Source of the DNA: Ooceraea biroi
Taxonomy: Eukaryota; Arthropoda; Insecta; Hymenoptera; Formicidae
Assembly: GCF_003672135.1 (NCBI RefSeq)
Contig: NC_039510.1
Coordinates: forward strand, 8,556,001 to 8,620,000
Direction: 5' to 3'
DNA: 64,000 bases
Made by a program: the position numbers and the translations under genes. The first letter of the stretch is position 1. Each line of letters opens with the position of its first letter. A model generated the notes under the pieces. The model made no database searches. It was not told the origin of the DNA and saw only the letters and a list, made by a program, of their open reading frames with translations. Below, piece after piece: positions 33,439-45,292 of this stretch.

Positions 33439-35565
33439 TTGTGACGTGACGCCCGCGCGTCCGTCACAAGGGTTCGCCCGATCGAGGTGGCACAGTTTTG
33501 GTGGGATCGTTCCCTCAGGCGAGGGAGCGTCGAACTTGTGTCTCGATTGCGATTGCCGTGGTTACTTGTACCGCGCGGAAAGCGCGCGAGTTTCTTAGTG
33601 TTCGCAGAGTGAGAGATCATAGTTTGAGATGTGTACTTCCATGGTCATCAAGGGAAACCCAGAAGGCGGAGGAATCCGGAGAAGCGGAGCGCGGGTTCCG
33701 GGGTGGCCTGGGAGGAGCCGCGCCGTCCAGAGCCAACCCCGAAAGAAAACCTTTCGCACCAGGAAGGGCCAAGGGAGAATAACCACAGCTTTACGGGGAT
33801 TACCCAGCCGTCAGCAAGGAGGAAATAAAACCGGCGACCAGGACAAGGACTCCTGAGCATATCGTCGCCTCCTTCCGCGCCCCGGACAAGGGCATGGCCA
33901 GCCGGCGTCCGGAGGCAGCGGAACAAGAGCGTAACACACGGCAAGGGAATCCAGGAGTTTCAAACTTGGCGCCTGCCGCACGGCAACCCGCCGAGCCGAC
34001 GATAGCGGCAATAACGCGGCGATCGCGAGGGGCGGATCGATGCGTGGATCGATACACGAGGGGTTGCGCCGATTGATGCGCGAAGGGCAAGGACCTCTAG
34101 GCGAGCCCCGGTAACGACGATTTTGAGTTTGGCTGCCGCGCTGGGAGGACGCTGAGAACGAGAACGATCCTACCGTGGGCCAGACATCCGGACTGCGAGG
34201 GACGAGCTGACTTTGTAAGATCTTCACTCTGCAACCATAGTCCGTGTAACCGGATAAGCGGACCCTCGCGGCATCTCGACGTTTTGTTAATTGCGCGGTT
34301 GTATGCACGATCTTGAGCCACGTGTGGCGACTTTATGCCGTTCTGCCGTTGTCGAGATGTACCGAGGCGAGGTCCGTCGGCCCTGGTTAATTCCGCGTAA
34401 GGAGAGACGCTCCCATCAATAGCCACAGCCAGCTCTCGTCCATGTTGTATCGCGATTTGTATCTTGTCGGTTTGTAATTGTCGCGATCCGGGTTACGGGC
34501 GGGGAACTTGCGATTACGGGTTGCCGTTCCGTTTTGCCGTGCTGGATCGTTGTCGCGTAACGTATCGTTGTTCGTCGGAATTTGTTTGCGTCGCGTTTTG
34601 CAATTGCGAGTTATACGTAGCGAAATGAGAGTCGCGATCCGAGGTACGGGCGGGGACCTTTGCCGTTCGGTCGAAGGTTGCGTTATGCCGTGCAGGATCA
34701 TTTTCGCGTAAAGTATCGCTTCCATCGTTTTCGCGTACAGTATCGCTCTCATCATTCGTGCGTAAAGTCTATCGTTCTCGCGTAAAGTATAGTTTTGTCG
34801 CCGGGTCGTGTGTAGTATCGTTTTCCGGCGGAGTCTGTCTGCGTCGCGTTTCGCGTAGTAATGCGCTGTTGAAGATTCGTTAATCGGGCGGCGGCGGAGG
34901 TTGTTAAGAGTAGACCCGTCCGAACGGGACCAGCGTGAGCCGTAGCTCGATGTGGTGCCCGTCGGGTGCCGTTGCCGTGCTGCCGTAACTGACTCCCGGG
35001 GAGATCGACACGTCGAGTTCCGTGTGGTTTATCGTATCGTATCGTATCGTATCGTGTCGCAGTTGCGGGCTGAACGTCGCGGGGCCTGAATCATATCGCA
35101 GGGCGATTTAGCGAGTCTCAGAGCTGCGTGAACGCGTCAGCCTTCCGTGGAGCGTATTGGGGTCGGAATCGTATCGGAATCGCGGGACCCGGGAAGATTT
35201 CGCCGAGGTGTGGCGTTTCTTCGGAGGTCTCCGGGTTCATCTGGATTTCCGACCCATTTGCCGAGCGAACGTCGAGAGTCGATCCCGGGTAGTTTCGGGT
35301 AGCGGTACGGCCGCCTAGAGATTCGCCTCGCCGACCGTTCCGAGTTGTGCGCTATCCGAGAGATCCTCTTGAGAAGCCTGGCGGACGAGTATTCGTCCGT
35401 CCGATGTACTCGCGAACCAAATACACGATTTATTTGTTATTGAATTGTTGGAGCCTTATTGTTTCACGGTTGCCCTTCCAGCGGTCCCCACTTATTATCC
35501 TACGCCCGATTTGGAGAGCTAGTCGCGTTCTTGACGATTTTTCGAGTGGTGCACAGAGACGCACC
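33439..35565 (+). repeat. GC-rich block, possibly a long LTR followed by a tRNA-Lys-type primer site
   Basis: Composition changes sharply to GC-rich at about 33438 and back at about 35680. The block opens TGTGACGTGACGCCCGCG and is followed by TGGCGCCCAATTT near 35571, which resembles the tRNA-Lys primer site of many Gypsy elements. A TATCG pentamer run lies at about 35030-35058. Open frames here overlap in all phases and look like composition artefacts. The right end and any partner LTR were not found. Confidence 0.35.
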
Positions 35566-35760
35566 TGGCGCCCAATTTAAGGAAGTATAGAGTATCGCGT
35601 GAGCACTGGGTTTGCGACGTTGAGAGCGCGTGCAAGGCGGGCCGCGCATCGACGCCGGTAAAAATCGGCGTCGCACTATATACTTAACTCTGTAATTAAT
35701 TATCAAATACTAATTAACATTACAATTACTAATAATGTTCTTTCTTTTCCAGATTAATAA

Positions 35761-36942
35761 TCACTTCTCCTCTGGATCCTGTTGATGGAGTTTCACCCAC
35801 GGTTTGAGCCGATCAGACGAGAGAATTGTATTGAGAGGCTTCTGAGTGATATTAAAACCAGGTATGTCTTTTACCACGTAACGATTATTATCAAGGCTTT
35901 TGTCTATCATATACGGTCCTTTATATTTTGGTTTTAATTTAGCGTTTTCACCTGCTTTGATTACCGTATCACGTATAAGCACATAATCACCTTCCTTATA
36001 AACAGATGGCTTTTTATGACTTCCGTCATAATATCGTTTATTATATTCTCTCAGCAATTCAGAAGCTCTCAATGCCCTCTCCCGATCCTCCACTCGATCT
36101 TTCTCTAAATCAGTATTGATATCCGCTAGTGTTTTCGTAAACTGAACGAAAGACGAATCCGCATGATTGCGTTGATCAAAACCGAACATTAATTTAGCCG
36201 GACTCGCTTTTACAGTTGAATGATATGTGTTATTAATTATATACTGTAAACGACCTAACTCCTGTTTCCATTCTGACGCTTCCCTTAACAATTTGGTCAA
36301 CGAACTTTTTATGAACCGATTAATGCGTTCGACCATTCCGTTCTCCCACGGGGCTGCTACAGCTACTTTTCGATGATTAATGTCAAATTTCTTCACGAAT
36401 TCTGCGAATTCTGACGAGGTGAAGGCAGTGCCTCTATCCGTCACCAAATGATAAGGTTTACCAAACGTATTAATTAATTCCGTTAACGCAACTATCGCTT
36501 CTCTAGATCCAGTCGATTTTACTGAATATAACCACGTAAAACGAGAAAACGCATCAACAATCACTAAAACATGTTATAATTATCCGCGGTTTCTTTTAAC
36601 GGCCCGAAATGATCGACGTGTAATATTTCTAGTGGCAATTTGGGTAACGGATATAGACGCGCTTCGGCTTCAAAACGGTTCTCTGCATTAGTAGCCATTA
36701 CGCACGTTAAACAATTTTCGACATAGTCATAAATTTTTTTTACGCATAGCTGGAAACCAGAAGTTTTTTATTATCCCTGCATACGTTTTCTTTGCACCAC
36801 AATGAGCCATCTCATCGTGATGAGCCCTTATTAAATTCGATATTATTGAGTCGGGGACAACAAACTTCTTCCGGTTTTCATGATTCTTATACAGGGTATC
36901 CCAGAATTGTGTATGAAGCTCTCGTGAGCGGGTAGAATGCAT
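35761..36942 (-). pseudogene. Outer Gypsy integrase (HHCC and DDE core)
   Basis: Reading the minus strand: AHHDEMAHCGAKKTYAGI is the HHCC zinc-binding segment, and after a frame break at about 36570 comes the catalytic core (VTDRGTAFTSSEF, PWENGMVERINRF) and the C-terminal YKGPYMIDKSLDNNRYVV. The ORF stops at 35761. The upstream side is cut by the foldback element at 36892. Broken by a frameshift and an insertion. Confidence 0.85.
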
Positions 36943-37364
36943 CGAACTGAGAAGAAAAGTCCTTTACCGTTTTGAAATTTTCGCAATAGTTAACGAATTA
37001 TTAATTATTAAAAATCGCTATATTAGTCCGGCCTACCGCCGAATGCAAGCGCGCGGCGAGATGCGACCGCCTAGAGATCGAGGTTGCTAGGCGAGCGGAG
37101 AATTGTTTATTACAAGTCGCTCCTGCCTAGCCATTGCCACTTGTAATAAACAATTCTCCGCTCGCCTAGCAACCTCGATCTCTAGGCGGTCGTATCTCGC
37201 CGCGCGCTTGCATTCGGCGGTAGGCCGGACTAATATAGCGATTTTTAATAATTAATAACTTGTTAACTATTGCGAAAATTTCAAAACGGTAAAGGACTTT
37301 TCTTCTCAGTTCGATGCGTTCTACCCGCTCACGAGCGCTTCATACACAATTCTGGAACACCCTG
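36892..37364. mobile_element. TA-flanked foldback element (473 bp)
   Basis: A long, almost complete palindrome centred near 37128. Its ends CAGGGTATCCCAGAATT and AATTCTGGAACACCCTG are bounded by TA, as in Tc1/mariner MITEs. It sits in the integrase region of the outer Gypsy element, so it inserted later. Confidence 0.88.
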
Positions 37365-37390
37365 TATACAAGACCATCTATTAATGTGAA

Positions 37391-37975
37391 TTTATTCACT
37401 ATCCTGGTATTCTAATTGCTTGCTTATTTCTCTAATTCTAGGATCCGTTAATTGTCTGAATTCGAGCTCTCTCTCCAGCGGTAATTCATTAACGTATGCT
37501 ACGCTCCTGCTGAGTGCATCGACATGTGCCATTCTATTTCCAGACCGGTGAGTAACTTTAAAATCATAATTTTGTAAAGCTAATGTCCATCTCGCGATAC
37601 GCGGATTCAAATTAGCTTTATTTATAGCATATACAATTGCGTTACAGTCGGTAATTACATTAAATTTTAAACCATAGAGATACATATGAAACCGTTCTAT
37701 TGCTCTTACAATCGCAATCATCTCCAATTCATAGCTATGGTATTTCTTTTCCGCGTCGTTAGGAGATTGACTAAAAAATGCGACTGACGCCCAGGCATTG
37801 TTAGCCTGCTTTTGCAAAAGAATAGCGCCTAAACCAAGACTGCTAGCATCGGTGTGTAGTTCCGTGTCAGCGGTTGGATTATATAACTGAATAACAGATG
37901 CAGAAGTGAGCTCTTTTTTTAAACCTTCAAATGCTTCTACACAAGATGAATCGAAGTTAAAAGTCGATGCTTTAA
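37391..37975 (-). pseudogene. Outer Gypsy RNase H region
   Basis: FNFDSSCVEAFEGLKKELTS, LHTDASSLGLGAILLQ, KYHSYELEMIAIVRAIERF and RMAHVDALSRSV are the usual Ty3 RNase H blocks. The upstream RT part is separated by the Mag-type element that inserted at the GGAGC target (37976-37980). Confidence 0.88.
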
Positions 37976-37980
37976 GGAGC

Positions 37981-40900
37981 TGTTGTGGGCATGCGCGGGC
38001 ACTCACGCGCGGTGCTATACGACGGAACACGACAGCCTACGGGTTCCCCAGTATTTGTACAGAGTATTATTTCCCCTCCATTTCGAATAACCAATACATG
38101 GTGTCAGAAGTGGGATCCCGCGTGTGTAAGACAGATAAAGTCTTATACGTACTCGCGTACGAGAGTTAAATGTGCAATACAGCAGAAAACGTACGTTAAC
38201 CTCAAATGGCGTCGAACGCGCACGTTATCCAAGCGCCAGGAGAATTTGATTTTAGTCGGCCAGAGACGTGGCCAAAATGGATCAAATATTTCGAAAGGTA
38301 TATTTCGGTAACCGGATTGTCGGACAAATCAGAACAGGACAAAATCAATCTGTTATGTTATACGATGGGGAGAAGTCCGAGGAGGTTATGATCCAAGTTA
38401 TGCCAAGTATCACGGCGTCGACCAGATTTGTAGAAGTCAAGGCGAAGTTCGACGCGTATTTTTCGCCGAAGAGGAATGTTATTTTTGAGCGCTACAAATT
38501 TAATTCGCGCGTACAAGAGACAGGAGAAACGGTCGACTCCTTTGTTACAGCTCTACATTCATTGGCTGAGACATGCGAGTACGGAGTCTTGAGGAACGAC
38601 CTCATCCGTGACCGTATTGTGATAGGAATCCGTGACACACGCGCCTCCAAGAGATTACAGTTAATAAACGATTTAACATTGGAGAAGGCCCTCGAGATCG
38701 CTCGCCAAGCGGAAATACAAGCCAAGGAGGGAAAGACACTCCGGCACGCAACGGACGAGGAAACGGAGGTTAATCGAGTGTTTCAAAAACGCCGCAATTT
38801 CCGGAAGCAGAAAAGCAGTGAGGACACCCTTCGCCGAGAGGAGCAAACGTACGGCAGATGCGGCTATCCGAATCACACACCAGATAGGAAATGCCCTGCC
38901 TTGAGATCTACATGTCGGAGATGTAAAAAAGAAGGCCATTGGGATCGGATGTGCAGGTCCAAAGAAGTACGACACGTGGAACAATACGATACAGCAGACG
39001 GCGACGAGGAAGCACACATTGCGCCCGTGTTCATCGGCGTTGCGAATAGTTTGTTGGGGGAAACGGATTTTCAATTCCAAGCGTACATTCCCGAAATTTT
39101 TAAGCCATTATGTTTTATTGTTGATACAGGCGCGGATATTACATGTGTTTCTGATGAATGCATTCCACAAGTATGTAAGAAGAGCATCCGTAAGTCAGGG
39201 AAAATTATTTTGGGACCTGACGGGAAAAAGTTACCGTTGATGGGATGTTTATTTATAACATTGGTTCAGGGAGCACGAAAGATACAGGCGACGGTTTATG
39301 TCATTCGGGGATTGAAGCGAAATTTATTAAGGAAACCAGAGATAAAAAAGTTTAATTTAATCAGTACAATTAATAATATTCGAGAGAATAGTTGGGATAG
39401 TTTTATTCAGGAGTTTCCTCAGGTATTTAAGGGAATAGGCCAGTTTCAAAAGGAATTGCATATTCAGTTTAAAGAACATGTGAAGCCTTTTTTCCAAACA
39501 GTTCCTCGGACAGTACCTATTCCTTTACTTCCAAAATTAAAAGCAGAATTGGATAAATTGTTAAGATTGGGAATAATTAAAGTTGTTGATTTTCCAACAG
39601 AATGGTGTAGTCCAATAGTGGTTGTTTCCAAGAAAGGCTCTGACGACGTTTGTTTATGTTGCGATTATATACAGTTAAATAATAGCGTTAAGCGACCTAA
39701 TTTTTCAATTTCTAAGGTCGAGGTAACCTTAGCAGGGTTGAAGGGTTCGACCATATTTACAAAATTAGATGCGCAGTCAGGATTTTATCAAATACGGTTG
39801 CATGAAAGTTGTCAACCATTAACAACCTTTATAACCCCGTTTGGTAGATTCATGTTTACGAGGTTACCATTCGGTATTAATTGCGCTTCTGATTATTTTT
39901 CACAAATGTTTTATGATTTGTTTCATGATTTATCTAACGTAGCCGTTCGTGTTAACGATATTTTAATCCATACGAATAGTATGGAGGAACATTATAGTAT
40001 TTTGAGAACAGTTTTAGATAGATTACGAAGCGCTAGGATAACATTGAATAAGAGTAAGTGTATTTTTGGAGTTAAGCAGGTAGAATTTTTAGGGCATTTA
40101 ATATCGGGAAAAGGAATTGATATTTTACCGTCTCGTATTTCAGCTATTACGAAGTTTCCAATTTCTAAAGATAAAGAATCTTTAATGCAATTGTTGGGCT
40201 CAGTAAATTATGTTAGTCGGTATTTACCTAATAAGTAGCATATTTTTGAGCCTTTACATGCTTTGTTGAAGGATGATGTTCTATTTGAGTGGAATGATCC
40301 GCAACAGAAAGCGTTTGATCAGATACGAGAGTTATTAACAAAAGCTCCAACTTTGGCGCATTACGATTATTCCAAAAGCATCATAATCCAAGCAGACGCT
40401 TCGAGTTATGGGTTAGGGGGTGTTTTATTACAAGAAGATGCAAAGAAGAATCGGGAGGTAGTGGCTTATGCATCCCGAACGTTAAGTTGTTCTGAGAAGA
40501 AATATAGTCAAATAGAAAAAGAGGCATTAGCTTTAGCTTATGCTGCGGAACATTTTAAAGACTTTATCATAGGAATTGAGATCGTGTTGGAAACGGATCA
40601 TAAACCCCTTGTTCAGATTTTGCAGACTAAAGCGTTAGATGATTTGACCCCTAGATTACAGCGAATCCGGATGCGTTTGATGTGGTATGATTATAAAGTG
40701 ATTTATGTACCGGGTAAACAATTAGTGTTGGCGGATTGTTTATCGAGGAACCCTATAGAGGAGGACCATAGTTTGAAAGATGAGTTTGAAGAAGAAATTA
40801 GTCATTATGTGCGTTTTGTTATTAGCCATTGGCCAGTGTCAAATAGTTTTTTGCAACGGATAAAGGAGGAGCAAGGAAAAGATATTGTTTGCAGGAAGTT

Positions 40901-42406
40901 GAAAGATTTTTGTTTAGGTACATGGCCGAACAAAGATAGGCTACCAAGTGGATTGTCGGTTTATTTTCCATTGAAAGACAGTATTTCATTTTCTGATGGA
41001 TTTCTTATGTATGGTACCCGGTTGCTTATTCCTCTTTCATTATAACGAGATTTATTGATTAAGGTACACGAGGGGCATTTGGGCATAAACAAATGCAGGG
41101 ACCGAGCCAGACAGTCCATTTGGTGGCTTGGATTGAATACGCAGTTGAAGCATTTAATCGAAAGTTGCCCACAATGTATTGAGCATAGAATAAATAACAA
41201 AGATTTTTTCGTGAAAGAAGCATTTCCAGATCGGCCGTGGCAAAAAGTTGGTATGGATTTATTTAAGTTAGATGTATGGTATATTGTTATAATGGATTAT
41301 TATTCTCGATATTTTGAATTTTTTTCTTTGAAGACATTAACTGTGGCAGAAGTTATCAGTAAGTGTAAAGAAGTTTTCGCGAGATTTGGTATTCCTGAAA
41401 TAGTCAGGAGCGATTGCGGCACACAATTTGCGTTCGAGTTTCGCAAATTTGCGGCGGACTATGATTTCGAGCACATAACTAGTTCTCCTAAGTATTCGCA
41501 AAGTAATGGTGCTGCAGAAACTGCAGTCAAGATAGCCAAATCTATTATTAAAAAATGTAAAGATGATATTGCTTTAGGGTTTTTAGCTTATAGAACTACG
41601 CCTTTAGATAATGGATTTACCCCCGCGGAACTCATGTTCTCCAGGAAGATCCGTTCTCGCGTACCAATATTACCTCGTTATTTAGGATCGTTTAAGGAGC
41701 ATAATAAGATTAAGGTGAAGGAACAAGAACGGAAAGATAAACAGGAACATAATTATAATAAGAGACACCGCTCGAGGAAGTTATCGAAACTTAATGTGAA
41801 TGATCTCGTATGGGTAATAGATATCCGAACATACGCTAGGGTTGTAAAAGCAGATCGCAATCCCAATGCGTACGTAATTAAAATGGGAAGAGGTAGTGTT
41901 TTGCGAAGGAATCGGTGGCATTTGGTTCCTGCCCGCTATGAGCCACGGAGAGCGAATGGCGGCCCTGCTCCAGCATGAACAGATGACGTATATGAACGAT
42001 CGAAGAATGTAAGCGTTGATGAGAATGCGGATGAACACATTGTAAAGGCTGACACAAACGGTGATGTCGAGACGCGAGATGCAAGCGAAGTAGAGAGCGA
42101 GGCAGAGAATACCGAACCCGAGAGCGGCGGTGCAAATGTATCTCTTCGCAGGTCCGAGCGAGATAGGAAACCCAATACACGATTTCGCGATTTTTTTATG
42201 TGGTGAACATTGTGATGTTGGGACGTTGTATTTATGTTTTACATGTTTATATATTATTTAATATATTCATTTAATAAAATGGAAAGGATGTTGTGGGCAT
42301 ACGCGGGCACTCACGCGCGGTGCTATACGACGGAACACGATAGCCTACGGGTTCCCCAGTATTTGTACAGAGTATTATTTCCCCTCCATTTCGAGTAACC
42401 AATACA
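37981..42406 (+). mobile_element. Inner Ty3/Gypsy element (Mag / K02A2.6-like type)
   Basis: LTRs of 118 bp lie at 37981-38098 and 42289-42406 (TGTTGTGGG..AATACA), differing at three positions. GGAGC is duplicated at 37976-37980 and 42407-42411. The primer-site-like TGGTGTCAGAAGTGGGAT follows the 5' LTR directly and a purine tract GGAAAGGA precedes the 3' LTR. It is full length but not coding-competent. Confidence 0.93.
38206..42206 (+). pseudogene. Gag-pol of inner Gypsy element, broken
   Basis: Gag starts at ATG 38206 (MASNAHVIQAPGEFDF) with zinc-knuckle-like CRRCKKEGHWDRMC. Protease FIVDTGADITCV, RT (PTEWCSPIVVVSKKG, TKLDAQSGFYQIRL, FTRLPFGI), RNase H (IQADASSYGLGGVLLQ) and integrase (HEGHLGINKCRDRARQS, VRSDCGTQFAFEF, YSQSNGAAE) follow. 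Lesions: a frameshift near 38380 and in-frame stops at 40236, 41043 and 41976. In addition the RT active site reads VND where VDD is expected (about 39955), so the catalytic Asp is lost. The C-terminal tail ends RRSERDRKPNTRFRDF at 42206. Confidence 0.9.
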
Positions 42407-42411
42407 GGAGC

Positions 42412-42537
42412 AATAACTGGAGAGGTCTCGCTTTTATCGCATAATTATAAATAAATTTCCGAAAATAGTTCGTGAGCCCTAAGAAACGTTGCACTTCTTG
42501 TATCGAGGATGGCCGTTTGAAATCATAAATTGCTTTT
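42412..42537 (-). pseudogene. Outer Gypsy RT fragment between two insertions
   Basis: It encodes the RT end FKRPSSIQEVQRFLGLTNYF, then RKFIYNYA, which joins logically to the RT at 48840 and the RNase H at 37975. It is bounded left by the Mag-type element and right by the Copia element. Confidence 0.85.
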
Positions 42538-43436
42538 GTGTGTGTTATAACTGTATCCACGAAACAATGTAACTCTCAATTACAAAGTAAATCTTTATAT
42601 CGTTCTTGTCGTAACTGTCTTTACTGTTTTAAAGAAAACAAGCGAAACTCTCTAATTGAAACTATAACTGTAACTGACGAAACAAAACCAACTAAAAACA
42701 AAACGAAACCGAACTGCCCCCTTTGAAACTAAAATGGCTAACTCAAATTCTTATTGTCTCTAAAAGAGGGCGCTATGTGCTGATGTTTTTCCTCAACACT
42801 TCCTCTAAACATCTGTACATCCAATGCCGCCTCGTAGATATTCAAACTGACTGCGATCCAATGCCTTCGTCAATATATCGGCCAGTTGCTGCTTTCCATC
42901 GATGTGCTCCAGCTCGATGCAACCTTCCAGATATTTTTCGCGTACAAAGAAATGAGTAAATGACACACCTCAATGTGCTTTGATCTCTTATGATATTGCG
43001 GATTCTTTGCCAGTTTGACTGCGCTTGCATTGTCTACATAAAGGACTGGCTTATCCTTTACATTCAATAATTCTGAAAGTAACCGATTTAGCCAAGTTGC
43101 TTCTTTAGCTCTTTCGGATGCTGCTACAATTTCGGCTTCAGTAGTTGAAAGTGCTACTGATTTCTGTAGCTTACTGCTCCATGACACAGCACCTCCGCCA
43201 AATACAGCAATCACACCTGTAGTTGATCTTGTTGTGTCGTCTCCGGCATAGTCAGCATCACTGAATATCTTTAATTCACCACTTCCAGTGTAGATTATTC
43301 CGTGCGCCTTGGTGCCTTGTAAATATCTAAATATTTTCTTGACATTGTTCCAGTCATTCCGAGTCAGATTATCAAGAACTCTACTGGCTTTTCCGACAGC
43401 AAACGCTATGTTTGGACGCGTTGCCGTCATCAGGTA

Positions 43437-44516
43437 GGGGAGAAGGGGGCACTATAGGACACTTTTTTGTTTAAAGCTCGTAGCTTTTTCAATTTTTAAG
43501 AAATTGGTTCTCCAATACAATTTTAAGTTAATTTGATTGTTAATGTTTAATATAAACGTATGATAAAAGAAACACATTTGAAAGTAGTGCGTTGTTTTTG
43601 CCTTTTAAGAAAGTGTTTTTTCTGTCCTAATCTGCCTCCCTGGAGGGGAAGTTTAGGACGCCACTGGGGCAGTTTAGGACTGATAATGAAAAATCGAGAT
43701 AATTCTCGTCTTTTCACTTTATTTATTAAAAGTAATAAATCTGTTACTAGGCAACAGTCTTAAAAATTTCTTTTAATATATTTTTTGTTCAACAATAAGT
43801 AATTTGTACTACGCGTACTACGTAAGGTAATTTGTACTACGTAATGAAATAAACATAAGTGTCTATCTATTGTCTTAATTAAGGCCAAGAATCAATCTTA
43901 TTTTATTTTAAATAATAAAATATCTAACTCTCTTTAAAAAAATTAAAGTGTGAAGTGTTAAGATTATTAATTTTGTAACAAATTAAAAAGTAAAAATTTA
44001 ACAAAAATAACTTTCTTAGACTTTTAAAAATAACTTTCTACGCAACAAAAGAAAATTGAGATCAAATGACACGAAATTCCTTTTCGCAACAGTTGCAAGG
44101 CACATTAGAACAAATCCTAATGTGCCCCGTAAATTTCGTACAATACTGCCCCAACTCTATCTTGAAAAAAAAACGTAATATTTCTTATCAACTCTTTTAT
44201 TATGCCGTTGTATTTCGCTCATTACAACGCAAAACATATCATCTTAACCAGAATATACCAATAGGTTCCTTTTGAGCAATAATTTAATCTAAAAATACTT
44301 ACATTTGCGAGCCAAGATAATTACATCAGCCAGCAAAACTTATTAATAGTTTGTAGGTTAGTTTGACAGTTAACAGCGCGGAAGCTCTCATGTGACGTTT
44401 ACCTCTTGACCGATTCGTAACCGAAAAATGCGTTCAACGTATGAAAAAAAGTAACAAATTGTTTTTTATTCGAAATGTCCAATACTGCTCGTGTCCTAAA
44501 CTGCCTCCTTCTCCGC
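43437..44516. mobile_element. TA-flanked TIR element (1080 bp) inside Copia
   Basis: Inverted ends GGGGAGAAGGGGGCA and, on the other strand, GCGGAGAAGGAGGCA are each followed by a TAGGACAC or TTAGGACAC block. The target TA is duplicated (43435-43436, 44517-44518) and its removal rejoins the Copia RT frame. Internal copies of GGCAGTTTAGGAC and GGGGAAGTTTAGGAC occur near 43645-43680. There is no transposase; the longest frame is 67 codons. Confidence 0.85.
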
Positions 44517-44885
44517 TACATTAAACAGCCAATAGCTTCTCTATATGGCACAAGATCCTTAACACATTCTGCTGGTAAACATTTTTCATTTCTGATTGGC
44601 AAGTGGTTCGGATTACACTCACTCATGTTGAACTTCTCAAGAATCTTGTCAACATACTTTTGCTGACTGATAGTAATGGAACCATCTTCTCGTTGAATGA
44701 TATTCAACCCTAAAAAGGTTTCCAAATCACCAACTGTGATTTTACATTCTTTTCGTAAAAATTTCAACAATTGTTGAATTTCTTCATCACAACTTCCAAC
44801 AACTATTCCGTCGTCCACATAAATTGCGACATACAATATATTTCCATTACATTTTCGATAAAATAAACAAGGATCTGCTTTACTA

Positions 44886-45292
44886 AATTTTATTTTTATT
44901 ATTATTATTATTATACTATAGATTATATTAAATTAAATTATAACAATTAACATAATAAATAATAAATTAATTTAATCAATCTATTATAATTTAATATAAT
45001 AATAAAAGAATACATATATATATATATATATATATAAATTGTTTCTAATAATTTTAAATATATTAGAAAAATTATATTTTTAATAGAAAATTTTTATTTT
45101 TTGTAGTCTTTTTAATTTCAGAATTTACGTAATCAGGGTCCTAGGAGTAAGGTCCACTCATTTGCCGCTCCTAACGCTCGGCGGCCGCTGGCCCTCATCT
45201 GTTACGGGGCGCGTGGTAAGGAAAAGAAAGTAGGCGTCGACTTCGAAAATCGCTCGGAATATTCAGATCGTTTCGAGCACTGATCTAGGAGA
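44886..45292 (-). mobile_element. Probable retroposed insert with A-rich tail
   Basis: On the minus strand a GC-rich head of about 170 bp is followed by AT-rich sequence ending in an AATAATAATAAAAATA tail, the layout of a SINE or truncated LINE end. It replaces about 20 codons of Copia RT between LYRLKQ and KADPCLFYR. The head has no recognised identity. Confidence 0.4.

Noticed and set aside
33489..34755. Dense overlapping frames up to 165 codons on both strands
   Set aside because: GC-rich low-stop DNA in the 3' part of an LTR element; frames overlap in all phases and show no domain.
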